40,896 bases of DNA, from assembly GCA_946617675.1 (NCBI GenBank), contig CAMOKH010000107.1, positions 1-40,896 on the forward strand, written 5' to 3'. Position 1 is the stretch's first letter. Each line of letters opens with the position of its first letter. Positions 9,384-18,192 of this stretch are shown here, piece after piece. The notes under the pieces are model-generated. The model saw only the letters and a list, made by a program, of their open reading frames with translations. It had not been told where the DNA came from and made no database searches. The position numbers and the translations under genes were made by a program. Source of the stretch: an uncultured Prevotellaceae bacterium. GTDB lineage: Bacteria; Bacteroidota; Bacteroidia; Bacteroidales; Bacteroidaceae.

Positions 9384-10543
9384 AGTCGCTTGATAGCCAG
9401 AATGGTGATGTCGTCGCTCTGTTCGGCCTCGCCGCTGAAGGCGGTCGTGTCGGCCTTGATGGTCTCTACAGTGTGCTTGCAGTCGGCCCCCTTCAGTCGG
9501 CTGAGGGTCGCCTCGAGGCGTTGCTCGCCGAACTCCTCATACTGCGTGTTCATGGCTTCGGTGACGCCGTCGGTGAACAGCACCAGCATGTCGCCCGGGT
9601 TCAGCCGCAGGTTGGCCACGTGGAACTCCAGTCCGTCGATGGCTCCCACCATCGGGTCTGCCGGAAGGGGCAGCGCACTCAGCTCGCCCGACTGCCTGAG
9701 CACGTAGGGCGGGTTATGACCGGCATTGCAGTATTCTATATCGCCGGTCACGACGTTGAGGATGCCGTAGAAGACGGTGACGAACATACAGTCGACCGAC
9801 TCGCTGGCCAACAGCTTGTTGGAGTACGTCAGACACTCGGCCGGCGACCCGCCACGGATGCCCGTGGCCCGTATCAGCGTACGGCTGACGGCCATGAAGA
9901 TGGAGGCGGGTATGCCCTTGCCGCTGACGTCGGCCATGACGAAGCCGATGCGCTCGTCGTCGATGCGGAAGAAGTCGTAGAAGTCGCCGCCGACGTCCTT
10001 GGCCGGCGTCATCAGGGCGGCAATGTCGAGTAGCTCGGCAATGGCGGGGAATGGCGGGAACTGGCGCGGCAGAATGGCCTGCTGTATCTCGCCGGCAATG
10101 GCCAGGTCGCCCTTCAGCGACTCCAGCTGGGAGTGCTCGCGCTGCGTCTCGTGGACGTAGTTTATCTGCTCGACGGCCTTCTCTATCGTCACACTCAGGT
10201 CGTCAAGGTCAATCGGCTTGGTGGCGAAGTCGAAGGCCCCGTTGTTCATGGCCTGACGGATATTGCCCATGTCGCCGTAGGCCGACACCATGATGACCCT
10301 GAGGGCGGGATTGCGCATCTCGTTGATCTTGGCCAGCAGTGTCAGACCGTCCATCTCGGGCATGTTAATGTCCGAGAGCACAATCTCAATGTCGGGGTGC
10401 TTCACCATCATCGTCAGCGCCTCAAGTCCGTTGTGGGCGAACAGGAATTCATATTCGCCCTTCCGGATTTTCCGCCTGAAGTACTGGGTCAGCAGCAGTT
10501 CAAGGTCGAGCTCATCGTCGACGCTCAGTATTTTGATTGCCAT
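9380..10543 (-). CDS. response regulator with SpoIIE/PP2C Ser/Thr phosphatase output
   Basis: A 387-residue protein. The receiver domain (1-120) has acidic residues Asp9 and Asp10, phospho-acceptor Asp58 (IVLSDINMPEMDG) and Lys109 (FATKP). A helical linker (about 120-155) leads to an RsbU/SpoIIE-type PP2C domain (about 160-387) with DVGGDFYDFF, ADVSGKGIPA, AGHNPPY and LFTDGVTEA, which hold the metal-binding acidic residues. Such regulators usually dephosphorylate an anti-anti-sigma (STAS) protein; no STAS or anti-sigma gene is present in this window, so the target is elsewhere or different. I chose the ATG at 10543: the longer frame would start at a TTG within the AT-rich tandem repeat. It heads the signalling cassette, 36 bases after the pyrophosphatase stop. 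Confidence 0.92.
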   Translation of the reverse strand: MAIKILSVDDELDLELLLTQYFRRKIRKGEYEFLFAHNGLEALTMMVKHPDIEIVLSDINMPEMDGLTLLAKINEMRNPALRVIMVSAYGDMGNIRQAMNNGAFDFATKPIDLDDLSVTIEKAVEQINYVHETQREHSQLESLKGDLAIAGEIQQAILPRQFPPFPAIAELLDIAALMTPAKDVGGDFYDFFRIDDERIGFVMADVSGKGIPASIFMAVSRTLIRATGIRGGSPAECLTYSNKLLASESVDCMFVTVFYGILNVVTGDIEYCNAGHNPPYVLRQSGELSALPLPADPMVGAIDGLEFHVANLRLNPGDMLVLFTDGVTEAMNTQYEEFGEQRLEATLSRLKGADCKHTVETIKADTTAFSGEAEQSDDITILAIKRL

Positions 10544-10547
10544 TTCT

Positions 10548-10575
10548 ATCAATTGTCAATTATCAATTGTCAATT
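10548..10575. repeat. 14-bp perfect tandem duplication in spacer
   Basis: ATCAATTGTCAATT occurs twice without a gap (10548-10561 and 10562-10575), between the pyrophosphatase stop and the regulator ATG. Each unit contains the palindrome CAATTG. It fills most of the 36-base gap, so the regulator leader includes it if the transcript starts upstream. Confidence 0.85.
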
Positions 10576-10579
10576 TCCG

Positions 10580-12781
10580 TCAGGAGAACGCTACGGTCAG
10601 GCCCGCCATGACGATGCTCACCATCGACATGAGCTTGATGAGGATGTTCAGACTCGGACCGCTGGTGTCCTTGAACGGGTCGCCGACGGTGTCGCCCACG
10701 ATGCAGGCCTTATGGGCAAACGAGCCCTTGCCGCCGAAGTTGCCCTCCTCGATGTTCTTCTTGGCGTTGTCCCACGCACCGCCGGCGTTAGCCATGAAGA
10801 CGGCAAGCGTGAAGCCGCCGGCAAGGCCGCCCACCAGCAGGCCGAGCACACCGGCCACGCCGAGGATGAGACCCACCACGATGGGGATGATGATGGCCAG
10901 CACCGACGGCACGATCATCTCGTGCTGGGCGGCGCGGGTCGAGATTTCTACGCAGCGGCCGTAGTCGGGCGTGCCGGTGCCCTCAAGGATGCCGGCAATC
11001 TCGCGGAACTGACGGCGTACCTCCTGCACCATCTTCTCGGCAGCACGGCCCACGGCCTCCATCGTCATGCCGCAGAAGAGGAAGGCGGCCATCGCACCGA
11101 CGAAGGCACCCACGAGCACCTTCGGGTTCATCAGGTTCACCTGGAAGTAGTTCATGAAGTCGGGAATGGTGGCGTCGGTGGCCGAGATGACGTCGCCGGC
11201 CACGTTGGTCAGCGTCTGTCCGGCACGGGCCATGGCAATCTTAATCTCCTCGATGTAGGAGGCCAGCAGGGCCAGCGCCGTCAGGGCTGCCGAGCCAATG
11301 GCAAAACCCTTGCCCGTGGCGGCCGTCGTGTTGCCTAAGGCGTCGAGGGCATCGGTGCGGTGGCGAACCTCCTCGCCCAGGCCGCACATCTCGGCGTTGC
11401 CGCCGGCATTGTCGGCAATGGGACCGTAGGCGTCTGTGGCCAGCGTGATGCCCAGCGTCGAAAGCATGCCCACGGCGGCGATGCCGATGCCGTAGAGGCC
11501 GTGCGACAGGCTCTCGGACGTCATCGAGAGGTCGAAGCCGTTGGCGCAGAGATAGCTCAGCATGATGGCCACGCCGATGGTGATGACGGGTATGCAGGTC
11601 GAGATCATGCCCGTGCCTATACCCTTGATGATGACGGTGGCAGCGCCGGTCAGTCCGGCCTCCGAAATCTTCTGGGTGGGCTTATACGAGTGCGACGTGT
11701 AGTACTCGGTAGCCTGACCGATGATGACACCGGCTGCCAGTCCGGATATGACAGAGAACGAGAGTCCGAGCCAGTTCTCGATGCCTAAGAAGTAGAGTAT
11801 GCCGAAGGTGGCAATGGCGATGAGCACGGCACTGACATTGGTGCCGATTGAGAGCGAGCGCAGCAGGTCTTTCATCGTGGCGCCCTCCTTCGTGCGGACG
11901 AGGAAGATGCCTATCAGCGAGAGGAACACGCCCACGGCGGCTATCAGCATCGGCGCAATGACGGCCTTCAGCTGGACCTCGATGCCGGCCACGGCAAAGG
12001 CGGCAGCGCCGAGGGCGGCCGTCGACAGCACCGAACCGCAATAGGACTCGTACAGGTCGGCACCCATGCCGGCCACGTCGCCCACGTTGTCGCCCACGTT
12101 GTCGGCAATGGTGGCGGGGTTGCGGGGGTCGTCCTCGGGAATGTCGGCCTCGACCTTACCCACGATGTCGGCGCCCACGTCGGCAGCCTTGGTGTAGATA
12201 CCGCCACCGACACGGGCAAACAGCGCCTGCGTCGAGGCACCCATGCCGAAGGTCAGCATCGTCGTGGTAATCGTTATCAGGGCCATCTGGTCGCCCTGGT
12301 AGAAGTAGCTCAGCACAAGGAACCAAATGGCAATGTCGAGCAGGCCCAGGCCGACGACGGTGAGTCCCATGACGGCACCGCTACGGAAGGCGATCTTCAG
12401 TCCGGCGTCCATACTCTGGCGGGCGGCGTTGGCCGTGCGTGCCGAGGCGTAGGTGGCGGTCTTCATGCCGAAAAAGCCGGCCAGACCGCTGAAGAAACCG
12501 CCCGTCAGGAAGGCGAACGGCACCCACGGGTTCTGGACGTTCAGGCCGTAGGCCATGAAGGCAAACAGGGCGCAGAGCACGGCGAACACGATGGTAACGA
12601 CCTTGTACTGCTGCTTCAGATAAGCCATTGCACCTTTGCGCACGTAGAGCGCAATCTCTTTCATACGCGGCGTACCTTCGTCGGCCTTCATCATCGTCGT
12701 GAAGAAGTAGTACGCCATACCAAGTGCCACGATTGAAGCCACGGGCACAAGCCAGAATACTGTTGGAATGTTCATTGTCAT
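10580..12781 (-). CDS. hppA: K+-dependent membrane-bound pyrophosphatase (ion-pumping)
   Basis: A 733-residue integral membrane protein with about 16 hydrophobic segments. It couples hydrolysis of pyrophosphate to pumping of H+ or Na+ across the inner membrane. The pyrophosphate-binding loops are visible: GGGIYTKAADVGADIVGKVE, DDPRNPATIADNVGDNVGD and the C-terminal NAGGAWDNAKK and KACIVGDTVGDPFKDTSGP. The segment GNTTAATGKG has Ala at the position that separates K+-dependent (GNTTAA) from K+-independent (GNTTKA) enzymes, so this is the K+-dependent type, which includes the Na+ pumps. The pumped ion cannot be fixed from this alone. Start MTMNIP at 12781; MNIP two codons later is also possible. 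Strong promoter at 12816-12847. Confidence 0.95.
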   Translation of the reverse strand: MTMNIPTVFWLVPVASIVALGMAYYFFTTMMKADEGTPRMKEIALYVRKGAMAYLKQQYKVVTIVFAVLCALFAFMAYGLNVQNPWVPFAFLTGGFFSGLAGFFGMKTATYASARTANAARQSMDAGLKIAFRSGAVMGLTVVGLGLLDIAIWFLVLSYFYQGDQMALITITTTMLTFGMGASTQALFARVGGGIYTKAADVGADIVGKVEADIPEDDPRNPATIADNVGDNVGDVAGMGADLYESYCGSVLSTAALGAAAFAVAGIEVQLKAVIAPMLIAAVGVFLSLIGIFLVRTKEGATMKDLLRSLSIGTNVSAVLIAIATFGILYFLGIENWLGLSFSVISGLAAGVIIGQATEYYTSHSYKPTQKISEAGLTGAATVIIKGIGTGMISTCIPVITIGVAIMLSYLCANGFDLSMTSESLSHGLYGIGIAAVGMLSTLGITLATDAYGPIADNAGGNAEMCGLGEEVRHRTDALDALGNTTAATGKGFAIGSAALTALALLASYIEEIKIAMARAGQTLTNVAGDVISATDATIPDFMNYFQVNLMNPKVLVGAFVGAMAAFLFCGMTMEAVGRAAEKMVQEVRRQFREIAGILEGTGTPDYGRCVEISTRAAQHEMIVPSVLAIIIPIVVGLILGVAGVLGLLVGGLAGGFTLAVFMANAGGAWDNAKKNIEEGNFGGKGSFAHKACIVGDTVGDPFKDTSGPSLNILIKLMSMVSIVMAGLTVAFS

Positions 12782-12815
12782 TTATAGTTTTTTTATAAAT
12801 ATGTCTTTCTTCGTG

Positions 12816-12847
12816 CAAAAGTACTAATAATATTTCTAACTGACAAA
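12816..12847 (-). promoter_or_regulatory. Bacteroidetes-type promoter for hppA
   Basis: On the minus strand TTTG (12844-12847), 20 bases, then TACTTTTG (12816-12823), 34 bases upstream of the ATG. It may also drive the signalling cassette downstream, because the gap between hppA and the response regulator holds no recognisable promoter. Confidence 0.75.
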
Positions 12848-12872
12848 CTTTTTACGTTTTTTTTCCGTCTTT

Positions 12873-12923
12873 CCGTCACCACGGCGCTCAACTACTGTGA
12901 ATCAGTGGGTTACGGGGTGACGG
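12873..12923. repeat. intergenic inverted repeat between the ClC and hppA genes
   Basis: CCGTCACC (12873-12880) and GGTGACGG (12916-12923) form an 8-bp perfect inverted repeat around a 35-base loop that contains a smaller partial hairpin. It lies downstream of the ClC gene and upstream of the hppA promoter. No T-run follows on the minus strand, so it is not a standard terminator. Confidence 0.7.
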
Positions 12924-12946
12924 ATATGACGGGCTTATTCTTAAAA

Positions 12947-14758
12947 TTAGTCTTCGCTCATGTCGTGTACCATCTTGCGATAAAGCGTGTAGAGACGCTG
13001 GCGTGAGATGTAGCCCTTTAGCCGGTTGTCGGTATCGACGACGGGCAGCCACTCGGCACCCGTCCGCTCGAACGTCTTCATGACGGCGGTCATCGGGGCA
13101 CTGGCCGAAAGCGTGGCCTCAGGCTCCTCCATCAGCTGCGAGGCCATGAAGTGGTGGTAGAGCTCGATGCGGAAGAGCACCTTGCGGATGTGGACGATGT
13201 CGACCTCGCCGAGCAGCGTGCCGGCACCGTCGGTGACGGGCAGCACGCGGTTGTGGCTGCGGCTCACCTTGTTGACAATCTGGCCCAGCTCCATGTCGGG
13301 GCTGACGGCCATGTAGTCGCGGTCGATGACGCTGTCGAGGTTCATCAGCGTCAGGGCGGCGTGGTCGGTGTGGTGCGTCAGCAGACGGCCCTCCTTGGCC
13401 AGGCGCGCACCGTAGATGCTGTGGGGCTCGAAGATGATGATGGTGAGATAGGACGTCACCGAGACGATCATCAGCGGCAGCAGCAGACTGTAGCCGCCCG
13501 TGAGCTCGGCTATGAGGAAGATGCCGGTGAGCGGGGCGTGCATGACGCCCGACATGACGCCCGACATGCCCATCAGGGCGAAGTTCTTCTCGGGCACGTA
13601 GACGCCGAACTGCTCGATGTTCCACAGCCGGGCAAAGAGGAAGCCGGCAAGACAGCCCACGAAGAGCGACGGCGCGAACGTTCCGCCGCAGCCTCCGCCG
13701 CCGTTGGTGGCGCTGGTGGCGAAGACCTTCGTCAGCAGCACCAGTGCAATATAGGGAATGAGCATCTGGGCCTGTCCGGCAAAGAGCGAGTTGTCGAGTA
13801 TGTGGTTCCAGTCGGCCTCGGTATGGCCGTTGAGCAGCAGGTTGATGCTCGAGTAACCCTCGCCGAAGAGTGCCGGGAAGAGGAAGATGAGCAGGCTCAG
13901 CATGGAGCCGCCGATGGCAAGCCGCACGTAGGGCCGGTCCTTGAACCGCGCAAAGACGCCCTCGGCAAAGCCCATGGTGCGGATGAAATAGAGCGACACG
14001 AGGCCGCACGTGATGCCCAGAAGCAGGCAGGCCGGTATGCGCTCGACGGTCCACGCATTGTCGAGGTGGAAGGTGAACAGCGCGTTGTCGCCGCTGAAGA
14101 TGTAGGTAAAGCAGGTGGCGGTGACGCAGCTGACGAGGATGGGCAGCAGCGACGACATGGTCATGTCGATGAGCAGCACCTCGAGGGTGAAGACCAGTCC
14201 GGCTATCGGGGCCTTGAAGATGCCGGCAATGGCGCCGGCAGCGCCGCAGCCGACGAGCGTCATCAGCGTCTTGCGGTCGAGGTGGAACAGCTGGCCCAGG
14301 TTGGAGCCTATGGCCGAGCCGGTGAGCACGATGGGGGCCTCGGCACCGACGGAACCGCCGAAGCCGATGGTGATGGCCGAGGCAATGACCGACGACCACG
14401 TGTTGTGCGACTTCAGCCGCGACTTGTTCGACGAGATGGCCCAGAGTATGCGCGTGATGCCGTGCGAGATGTCGTCGCGGACGACGAAGCGCACGAAGAG
14501 CGACGTCAGGTAGATACCCACGACGGGGTAGACGAGATAGAGCCAGTTGGCCGACGTGCGTTCAAACTGCGACGTCAGCAGGGCTACGATGATATTGATG
14601 ATGGAATGAAGGGTATAGGCCGCCACGGCAGCAAAGAAGCCGACGGCCAGCGCCAGAATGAGCAAAAACATCTTGTCGCTGACGTGCTCGACACGCCAAC
14701 GGTGCAACCGCTCTATCCAATTCATATTCTTCATTTCCAATTCTTTCTCATTCCTCAT
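12947..14758 (-). CDS. ClC-family chloride channel/transporter with two CBS domains
   Basis: A 603-residue membrane protein. The ClC core (about 25-440) has FGGSVGAEAPIVLTGSAIGS, which corresponds to the selectivity-filter GxEGP loop and keeps the gating Glu, and GGGGCGGTFAPSLFVG, which matches the G-x-F-x-P filter motif. Two cytoplasmic CBS domains follow (about 460-525 and 540-600). It moves chloride or exchanges chloride for protons; channel or exchanger mode cannot be told here. The first nine residues are encoded by the GAGATGAGAAATGAG-type spacer repeat, so the ATG at 14734 (MKNMNWIERL) is an equally good start. It follows the BaiN-like gene by 10 bases and is probably co-transcribed with it. 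Confidence 0.92.
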   Translation of the reverse strand: MRNEKELEMKNMNWIERLHRWRVEHVSDKMFLLILALAVGFFAAVAAYTLHSIINIIVALLTSQFERTSANWLYLVYPVVGIYLTSLFVRFVVRDDISHGITRILWAISSNKSRLKSHNTWSSVIASAITIGFGGSVGAEAPIVLTGSAIGSNLGQLFHLDRKTLMTLVGCGAAGAIAGIFKAPIAGLVFTLEVLLIDMTMSSLLPILVSCVTATCFTYIFSGDNALFTFHLDNAWTVERIPACLLLGITCGLVSLYFIRTMGFAEGVFARFKDRPYVRLAIGGSMLSLLIFLFPALFGEGYSSINLLLNGHTEADWNHILDNSLFAGQAQMLIPYIALVLLTKVFATSATNGGGGCGGTFAPSLFVGCLAGFLFARLWNIEQFGVYVPEKNFALMGMSGVMSGVMHAPLTGIFLIAELTGGYSLLLPLMIVSVTSYLTIIIFEPHSIYGARLAKEGRLLTHHTDHAALTLMNLDSVIDRDYMAVSPDMELGQIVNKVSRSHNRVLPVTDGAGTLLGEVDIVHIRKVLFRIELYHHFMASQLMEEPEATLSASAPMTAVMKTFERTGAEWLPVVDTDNRLKGYISRQRLYTLYRKMVHDMSED

Positions 14759-14759
14759 T

Positions 14760-14771
14760 TCTCATCTCTCA
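14760..14771. repeat. 12-mer spacer repeat, copy 2 (TCTCATCTCTCA)
   Basis: The same 12-mer occurs in reverse complement at 7738-7749, inside the signal-peptide codons of the propeller kinase. Here it covers the stop codon of the BaiN-like gene and is part of a wider TCATTTCTCAT-rich spacer (about 14730-14775) that reaches into the ClC start region. Confidence 0.6.
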
Positions 14772-15950
14772 TTTATGAGCCAAAGCCTTCGCCACGGCAT
14801 AAGCCGTCGTCCAGGCGGCCTGGAAGTTGAAGCCACCGGTGACGCCGTCGATATCGAGCACCTCGCCCGCAAAGTAGAGTCGCGGCTGGCGGCGGCTCTC
14901 GAGCGTGGCCGCATCGACGGCATCGAGCGACACGCCGCCGCAGGTGACGAACTCATCGCGGAAGGCAGCGCGCCCGGCCGTCATGTAGCCGTCGTTGGTC
15001 AGCGTGTTCACCAGCCGGTTCAGCTCCTTACGGTTCAGGTTCTGCCAGCGGTTGGTCGAGCGCTCGCCGAGCGTCTTCGTCAGCAGGTACTCCCAGAGGC
15101 GGGCAGGCAGTCCGCAGGGGCGCACCGTCGGCAGCTGCTTCATGGGGCTGTGCCCGACTATCGTCAGCAGTTCCTGCAGCACGTCGGGTTCGCGCCGCCC
15201 CGTCCAGTTCACACTCAGCGGCATCTTGTAGCCGTGCTCGCTCAGCTGACGGGCGGCATAGCTCGACAGCCGGAGTATGGCCGGCCCGCTGACACCCCAG
15301 TGGGTGATCAGCAACGGACCGTCGGCCCGCAGCTTCGTGCCGCTGATGCCAACCTGGGCACCGTCGACGACCGTGCCCATCAGTGCCGTCAGCCGCTCGT
15401 CGGCTATGCTCAGCGTGAAGAGCGACGGCACGGGGGCCACCGTCTCGACGCCTGCGTCGGCCAGCCAGCGCAGACCCTCGGCGCAGGGCGACCCACCGGT
15501 GCAGACAGCCACGGCGTCGTAGTCGGCCAAGAGGCTGGCGACGGTCAGGTCGTGTACGCCCGTACAAATCTTCACCCCGTGGCGGCGGGCCTCGGCCAGC
15601 AGACAGTTGATGACGGTGTGAGAGTCCTGCGAGGCAGGAAAGACGCAGCCGTCGTCCTGGGTGACGAGTCGCACACCGTGACGCTCGAACCACGCGTAGG
15701 CGGCGCAATGGTCGAACTGCCGGAACAGTCGCTTCAGCAGTCGGTGGCCTCGCGGGTAGACTTGGGCAAGGTCGCTGACGCCGCTGAAGCTGTTGGTCAG
15801 GTTGCAGCGTCCGCCGCCCGAGACCTCGACCTTTGCCAGCACGCGCTGCGAGCGCTCCAGTATGGTCACGTCGGTCTGGGGCTGTTGCTCCTTCAGGTTA
15901 ACGGCCAGGAAGAACCCGGCTGCTCCACCGCCTACCACCGCTACTCTCAT
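14769..15950 (-). CDS. FAD/NAD(P)-dependent oxidoreductase, HI0933/BaiN-like flavoprotein
   Basis: A 393-residue flavoprotein. The N-terminal dinucleotide-binding motif VAVVGGGAAGFFLAVNL (about 3-19) binds FAD. GGGRCNLTN (about 48-56) is the hallmark of the HI0933 family. The C-terminal block TCGGVSLDAVDAATLESR and LYFAGEVLDIDGVTGGFNFQ closes the FAD site. Relatives include BaiN of bile-acid 7-dehydroxylating clostridia, but most are of unknown substrate. The open frame extends upstream to 16157, but MRVAVVGGG at 15950 is the natural start: its A is the last base of the upstream TsaC stop (TGATG, one-base overlap). This implies translational coupling in a TsaC-BaiN-ClC run. Confidence 0.88.
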   Translation of the reverse strand: MRVAVVGGGAAGFFLAVNLKEQQPQTDVTILERSQRVLAKVEVSGGGRCNLTNSFSGVSDLAQVYPRGHRLLKRLFRQFDHCAAYAWFERHGVRLVTQDDGCVFPASQDSHTVINCLLAEARRHGVKICTGVHDLTVASLLADYDAVAVCTGGSPCAEGLRWLADAGVETVAPVPSLFTLSIADERLTALMGTVVDGAQVGISGTKLRADGPLLITHWGVSGPAILRLSSYAARQLSEHGYKMPLSVNWTGRREPDVLQELLTIVGHSPMKQLPTVRPCGLPARLWEYLLTKTLGERSTNRWQNLNRKELNRLVNTLTNDGYMTAGRAAFRDEFVTCGGVSLDAVDAATLESRRQPRLYFAGEVLDIDGVTGGFNFQAAWTTAYAVAKALAHK

Positions 15951-16528
15951 CACTTCCTGATGATGGCCACCTGGCCGTCGCGTCCCAGTTTGATAATGCT
16001 CGACGGCTGGTGGGGCTGATGCTCCTGACGGCGGCTCCAGCAGACGTAGTCGACGGCCTCGATAATCTTGGGGTCGATGTCGCGGTAGTTCTGGGCGGCC
16101 GGCTCTCCGCTGATGTTGGCCGAGGTCGAGACGATGGCCTTCTGGAAGCGGTAGCACAGCTCGCGTGAAAAGGGCTCGTTGGTGATGCGTATGCCGATGG
16201 AGCCATCATCGGCAATGAGGTTGGGGGCCAGATTGACGGCGCCGTCGAGAATGAGTGTCGTCGGACGGTCGCCCTCGGCGATGCTGTCTATCAGCTGCCA
16301 GGCCACCTCGGGCACGTCGCGGACATAACGCTGCAGACGGGCGTCGCTGTCGACGAGGCAGATGAGCGCCTTCGAGTCGTCGCGCTGCTTAATCTGGTAG
16401 ACGCGGCTGACGGCGTCGGCGTTGGTGGCGTCGCAGCCTATGCCCCAGACGGTGTCCGTCGGGTAGAGTATCACCCCACCCTGTCGCAGGGTCTCGACGG
16501 CCTGCCGGATATCTTCTTCGCGGGTCAT
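15950..16528 (-). CDS. tsaC: L-threonylcarbamoyladenylate synthase (YrdC/Sua5 domain)
   Basis: A 192-residue YrdC-domain protein. LYPTDTVWGIGCDATN (about 21-36), RPTTLILDG, SIGIRITNEPF and IVSTSANISGEPA (about 131-143) are family signatures. It makes threonylcarbamoyl-AMP from Thr, bicarbonate and ATP, the first step of t6A37 modification of ANN-decoding tRNAs. The length fits the short TsaC form with no Sua5 C-terminal domain. It lies between release factor 3 and the BaiN-like gene on the same strand. Confidence 0.95.
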   Translation of the reverse strand: MTREEDIRQAVETLRQGGVILYPTDTVWGIGCDATNADAVSRVYQIKQRDDSKALICLVDSDARLQRYVRDVPEVAWQLIDSIAEGDRPTTLILDGAVNLAPNLIADDGSIGIRITNEPFSRELCYRFQKAIVSTSANISGEPAAQNYRDIDPKIIEAVDYVCWSRRQEHQPHQPSSIIKLGRDGQVAIIRK

Positions 16529-16530
16529 TG

Positions 16531-16548
16531 TATTTACGATTTACGATT
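16531..16548. repeat. spacer repeat TATTTACGATTTACGATT, copy 1
   Basis: An 18-base sequence made of ATTTACG units, just upstream of the tsaC ATG. An exact second copy is at 19598-19615, upstream of the DUF4924 gene. It is part of a 42-base AT-rich spacer with further TTTACG and TTTTCGATTT variants. Confidence 0.8.
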
Positions 16549-16570
16549 TTCTATTTTCGATTTACGGGTA

Positions 16571-18160
16571 TCAGAACTCTGAGGTAAAGTGGAACTGAAT
16601 GTGCTCGAAGTCCTGCTGCGCCATCTGCAGCATATAGCCCGAGTCGGCAAGGAAGACGTCGCGGCCTTCCTTGTCCTTGGCCATATACTGGTACTTGCGC
16701 TTCTTGAACTGCTCCAGCTGCTCGTCGTCGTCGCTCGATATCCAGCACGCCTTGTAGAGGTGGACGGGCTCCCAGCGGCAGCGGGCGTTGTACTCGTTCT
16801 CAAGGCGGTACTGTATGACCTCGAACTGCAGCTGACCGACGGTGCCGATAATCTTGCGGCCATTGAACTGGTTGACGAAGAGCTGGGCCACACCCTCGTC
16901 CATGAGCTGGTCGATGCCCTTCTGCAACTGCTTCGACTTCATGGGGTCGTCGTTTTCGATATACTTGAAGAGCTCGGGCGAGAACGAGGGCAGTCCGCGG
17001 AAGTGCAGCTGCTCGCCCTCGGTCAGCGTGTCGCCAATCTTGAAGATGCCGCCCGTGTCGGGCAGTCCGACGATGTCGCCGGGCCAGGCCTCGTCGATGG
17101 TCGACTTGCGCTGGGCCATGAACTGCGTGGGCGAGGTGAAGCGCATGGTCTTCTGCTGGCGGACGTGCAGATAGGGCACGTTGCGCTGGAAATGGCCTGA
17201 GCAGACCTTGCAGAAGGCGATACAAGAGCGGTGGTTGGGGTCGATGTTGGCCGTAATCTTGAAGATGAAGCCAGTGAACTTCGGCTCCTCGGGCTGCACC
17301 TGCCGCTCCTCGGCTTTAGTGGGCCGCGGCGACGGGGCTATCTCGACGAAGCAGTTGAGCAGCTCCTGGACGCCGAAGTTGTTCAGCGCCGAACCGAAGA
17401 AAACGGGGGCCACCTCGGCCGAGCGGTAGGCTTCGACGTCGAACTCGGGGTAGACGCCGTCGACCAGTTCCAGGTCGTCGCGCAGCTTCCCGGCATTGTC
17501 GCCGCCGACCCTCTCGTCGAGCTCGGCGGAATCGAGCTCCACACTGACCTTCTCGGTGACGCGCTGCTTGTCGGGGGTGAAGAGGTCGAGCTTCTGCTCG
17601 TAGATGTTGTAGACGCCCTTGAACTTGGCGCCCTGGTTAATGGGCCACGACAGCGGTCGCACCTTGATTTCGAGCTCCTTCTCGAGTTCGTCGAGCAGGT
17701 CGAAGGGGTCGCGGCCTTCGCGGTCCATCTTGTTGATGAAGATGATGACGGGCGTCTTGCGCATCCGACAGACGGTCATCAGTTTGCGCGTCTGTGTCTC
17801 GACGCCCTTGGCACCGTCGACGACGATGATGGCCGAGTCGACGGCGGTCAGCGTGCGGAAGGTGTCCTCGGCGAAGTCCTGGTGGCCCGGTGTGTCGAGG
17901 ATGTTCACCTTGTACTCCACGTCGGAGCCGTCGGGGGTGTAGTCGAACTCCATGACCGACGTCGAGACCGAGATGCCGCGTTGCTTCTCGATGTCCATCC
18001 AGTCGCTGGTGGCTGTCTTCTTGATCTTGTTGTTCTTCACTGCGCCAGCCACTTGTATCTGTCCGCCGAAAAGCAGGAACTTCTCGGTCAGCGTGGTCTT
18101 ACCGGCGTCGGGGTGCGAAATGATGGCGAATGTTCGCCTGCGTTCTATCTCTTGATTCAT
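16571..18160 (-). CDS. prfC: peptide chain release factor 3
   Basis: A 529-residue translational GTPase. The G1 motif is SHPDAGKTT (about 16-24). [10 protein letters not shown] contains the switch region, DTPGHQDF is G3 and [10 protein letters not shown] is G4. The length and the C-terminal domain ([19 protein letters not shown]) match RF3, not EF-G. RF3 recycles RF1/RF2 from the ribosome after peptide release. ATG at 18160; rfbD ends 32 bases upstream and tsaC starts 42 bases downstream, all on one strand, so they may share a transcript. Confidence 0.97.
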   Translation of the reverse strand: MNQEIERRRTFAIISHPDAGKTTLTEKFLLFGGQIQVAGAVKNNKIKKTATSDWMDIEKQRGISVSTSVMEFDYTPDGSDVEYKVNILDTPGHQDFAEDTFRTLTAVDSAIIVVDGAKGVETQTRKLMTVCRMRKTPVIIFINKMDREGRDPFDLLDELEKELEIKVRPLSWPINQGAKFKGVYNIYEQKLDLFTPDKQRVTEKVSVELDSAELDERVGGDNAGKLRDDLELVDGVYPEFDVEAYRSAEVAPVFFGSALNNFGVQELLNCFVEIAPSPRPTKAEERQVQPEEPKFTGFIFKITANIDPNHRSCIAFCKVCSGHFQRNVPYLHVRQQKTMRFTSPTQFMAQRKSTIDEAWPGDIVGLPDTGGIFKIGDTLTEGEQLHFRGLPSFSPELFKYIENDDPMKSKQLQKGIDQLMDEGVAQLFVNQFNGRKIIGTVGQLQFEVIQYRLENEYNARCRWEPVHLYKACWISSDDDEQLEQFKKRKYQYMAKDKEGRDVFLADSGYMLQMAQQDFEHIQFHFTSEF

Positions 18161-18192
18161 ATATTTCGTTTTTCAGGCACGGACTAACTCGG

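Noticed and set aside
13119..14830. Long open frames in other phases across the ClC gene (426 codons minus, 559 codons plus)
   Set aside because: Arg/His/Ala-rich translations without domains, fully overlapping a clear ClC gene; a by-product of GC-rich codon use.
15951..16157. N-terminal extension of the BaiN-like protein
   Set aside because: The extra residues are the out-of-frame end of tsaC; the flavoprotein fold starts at MRVAVVGGG.
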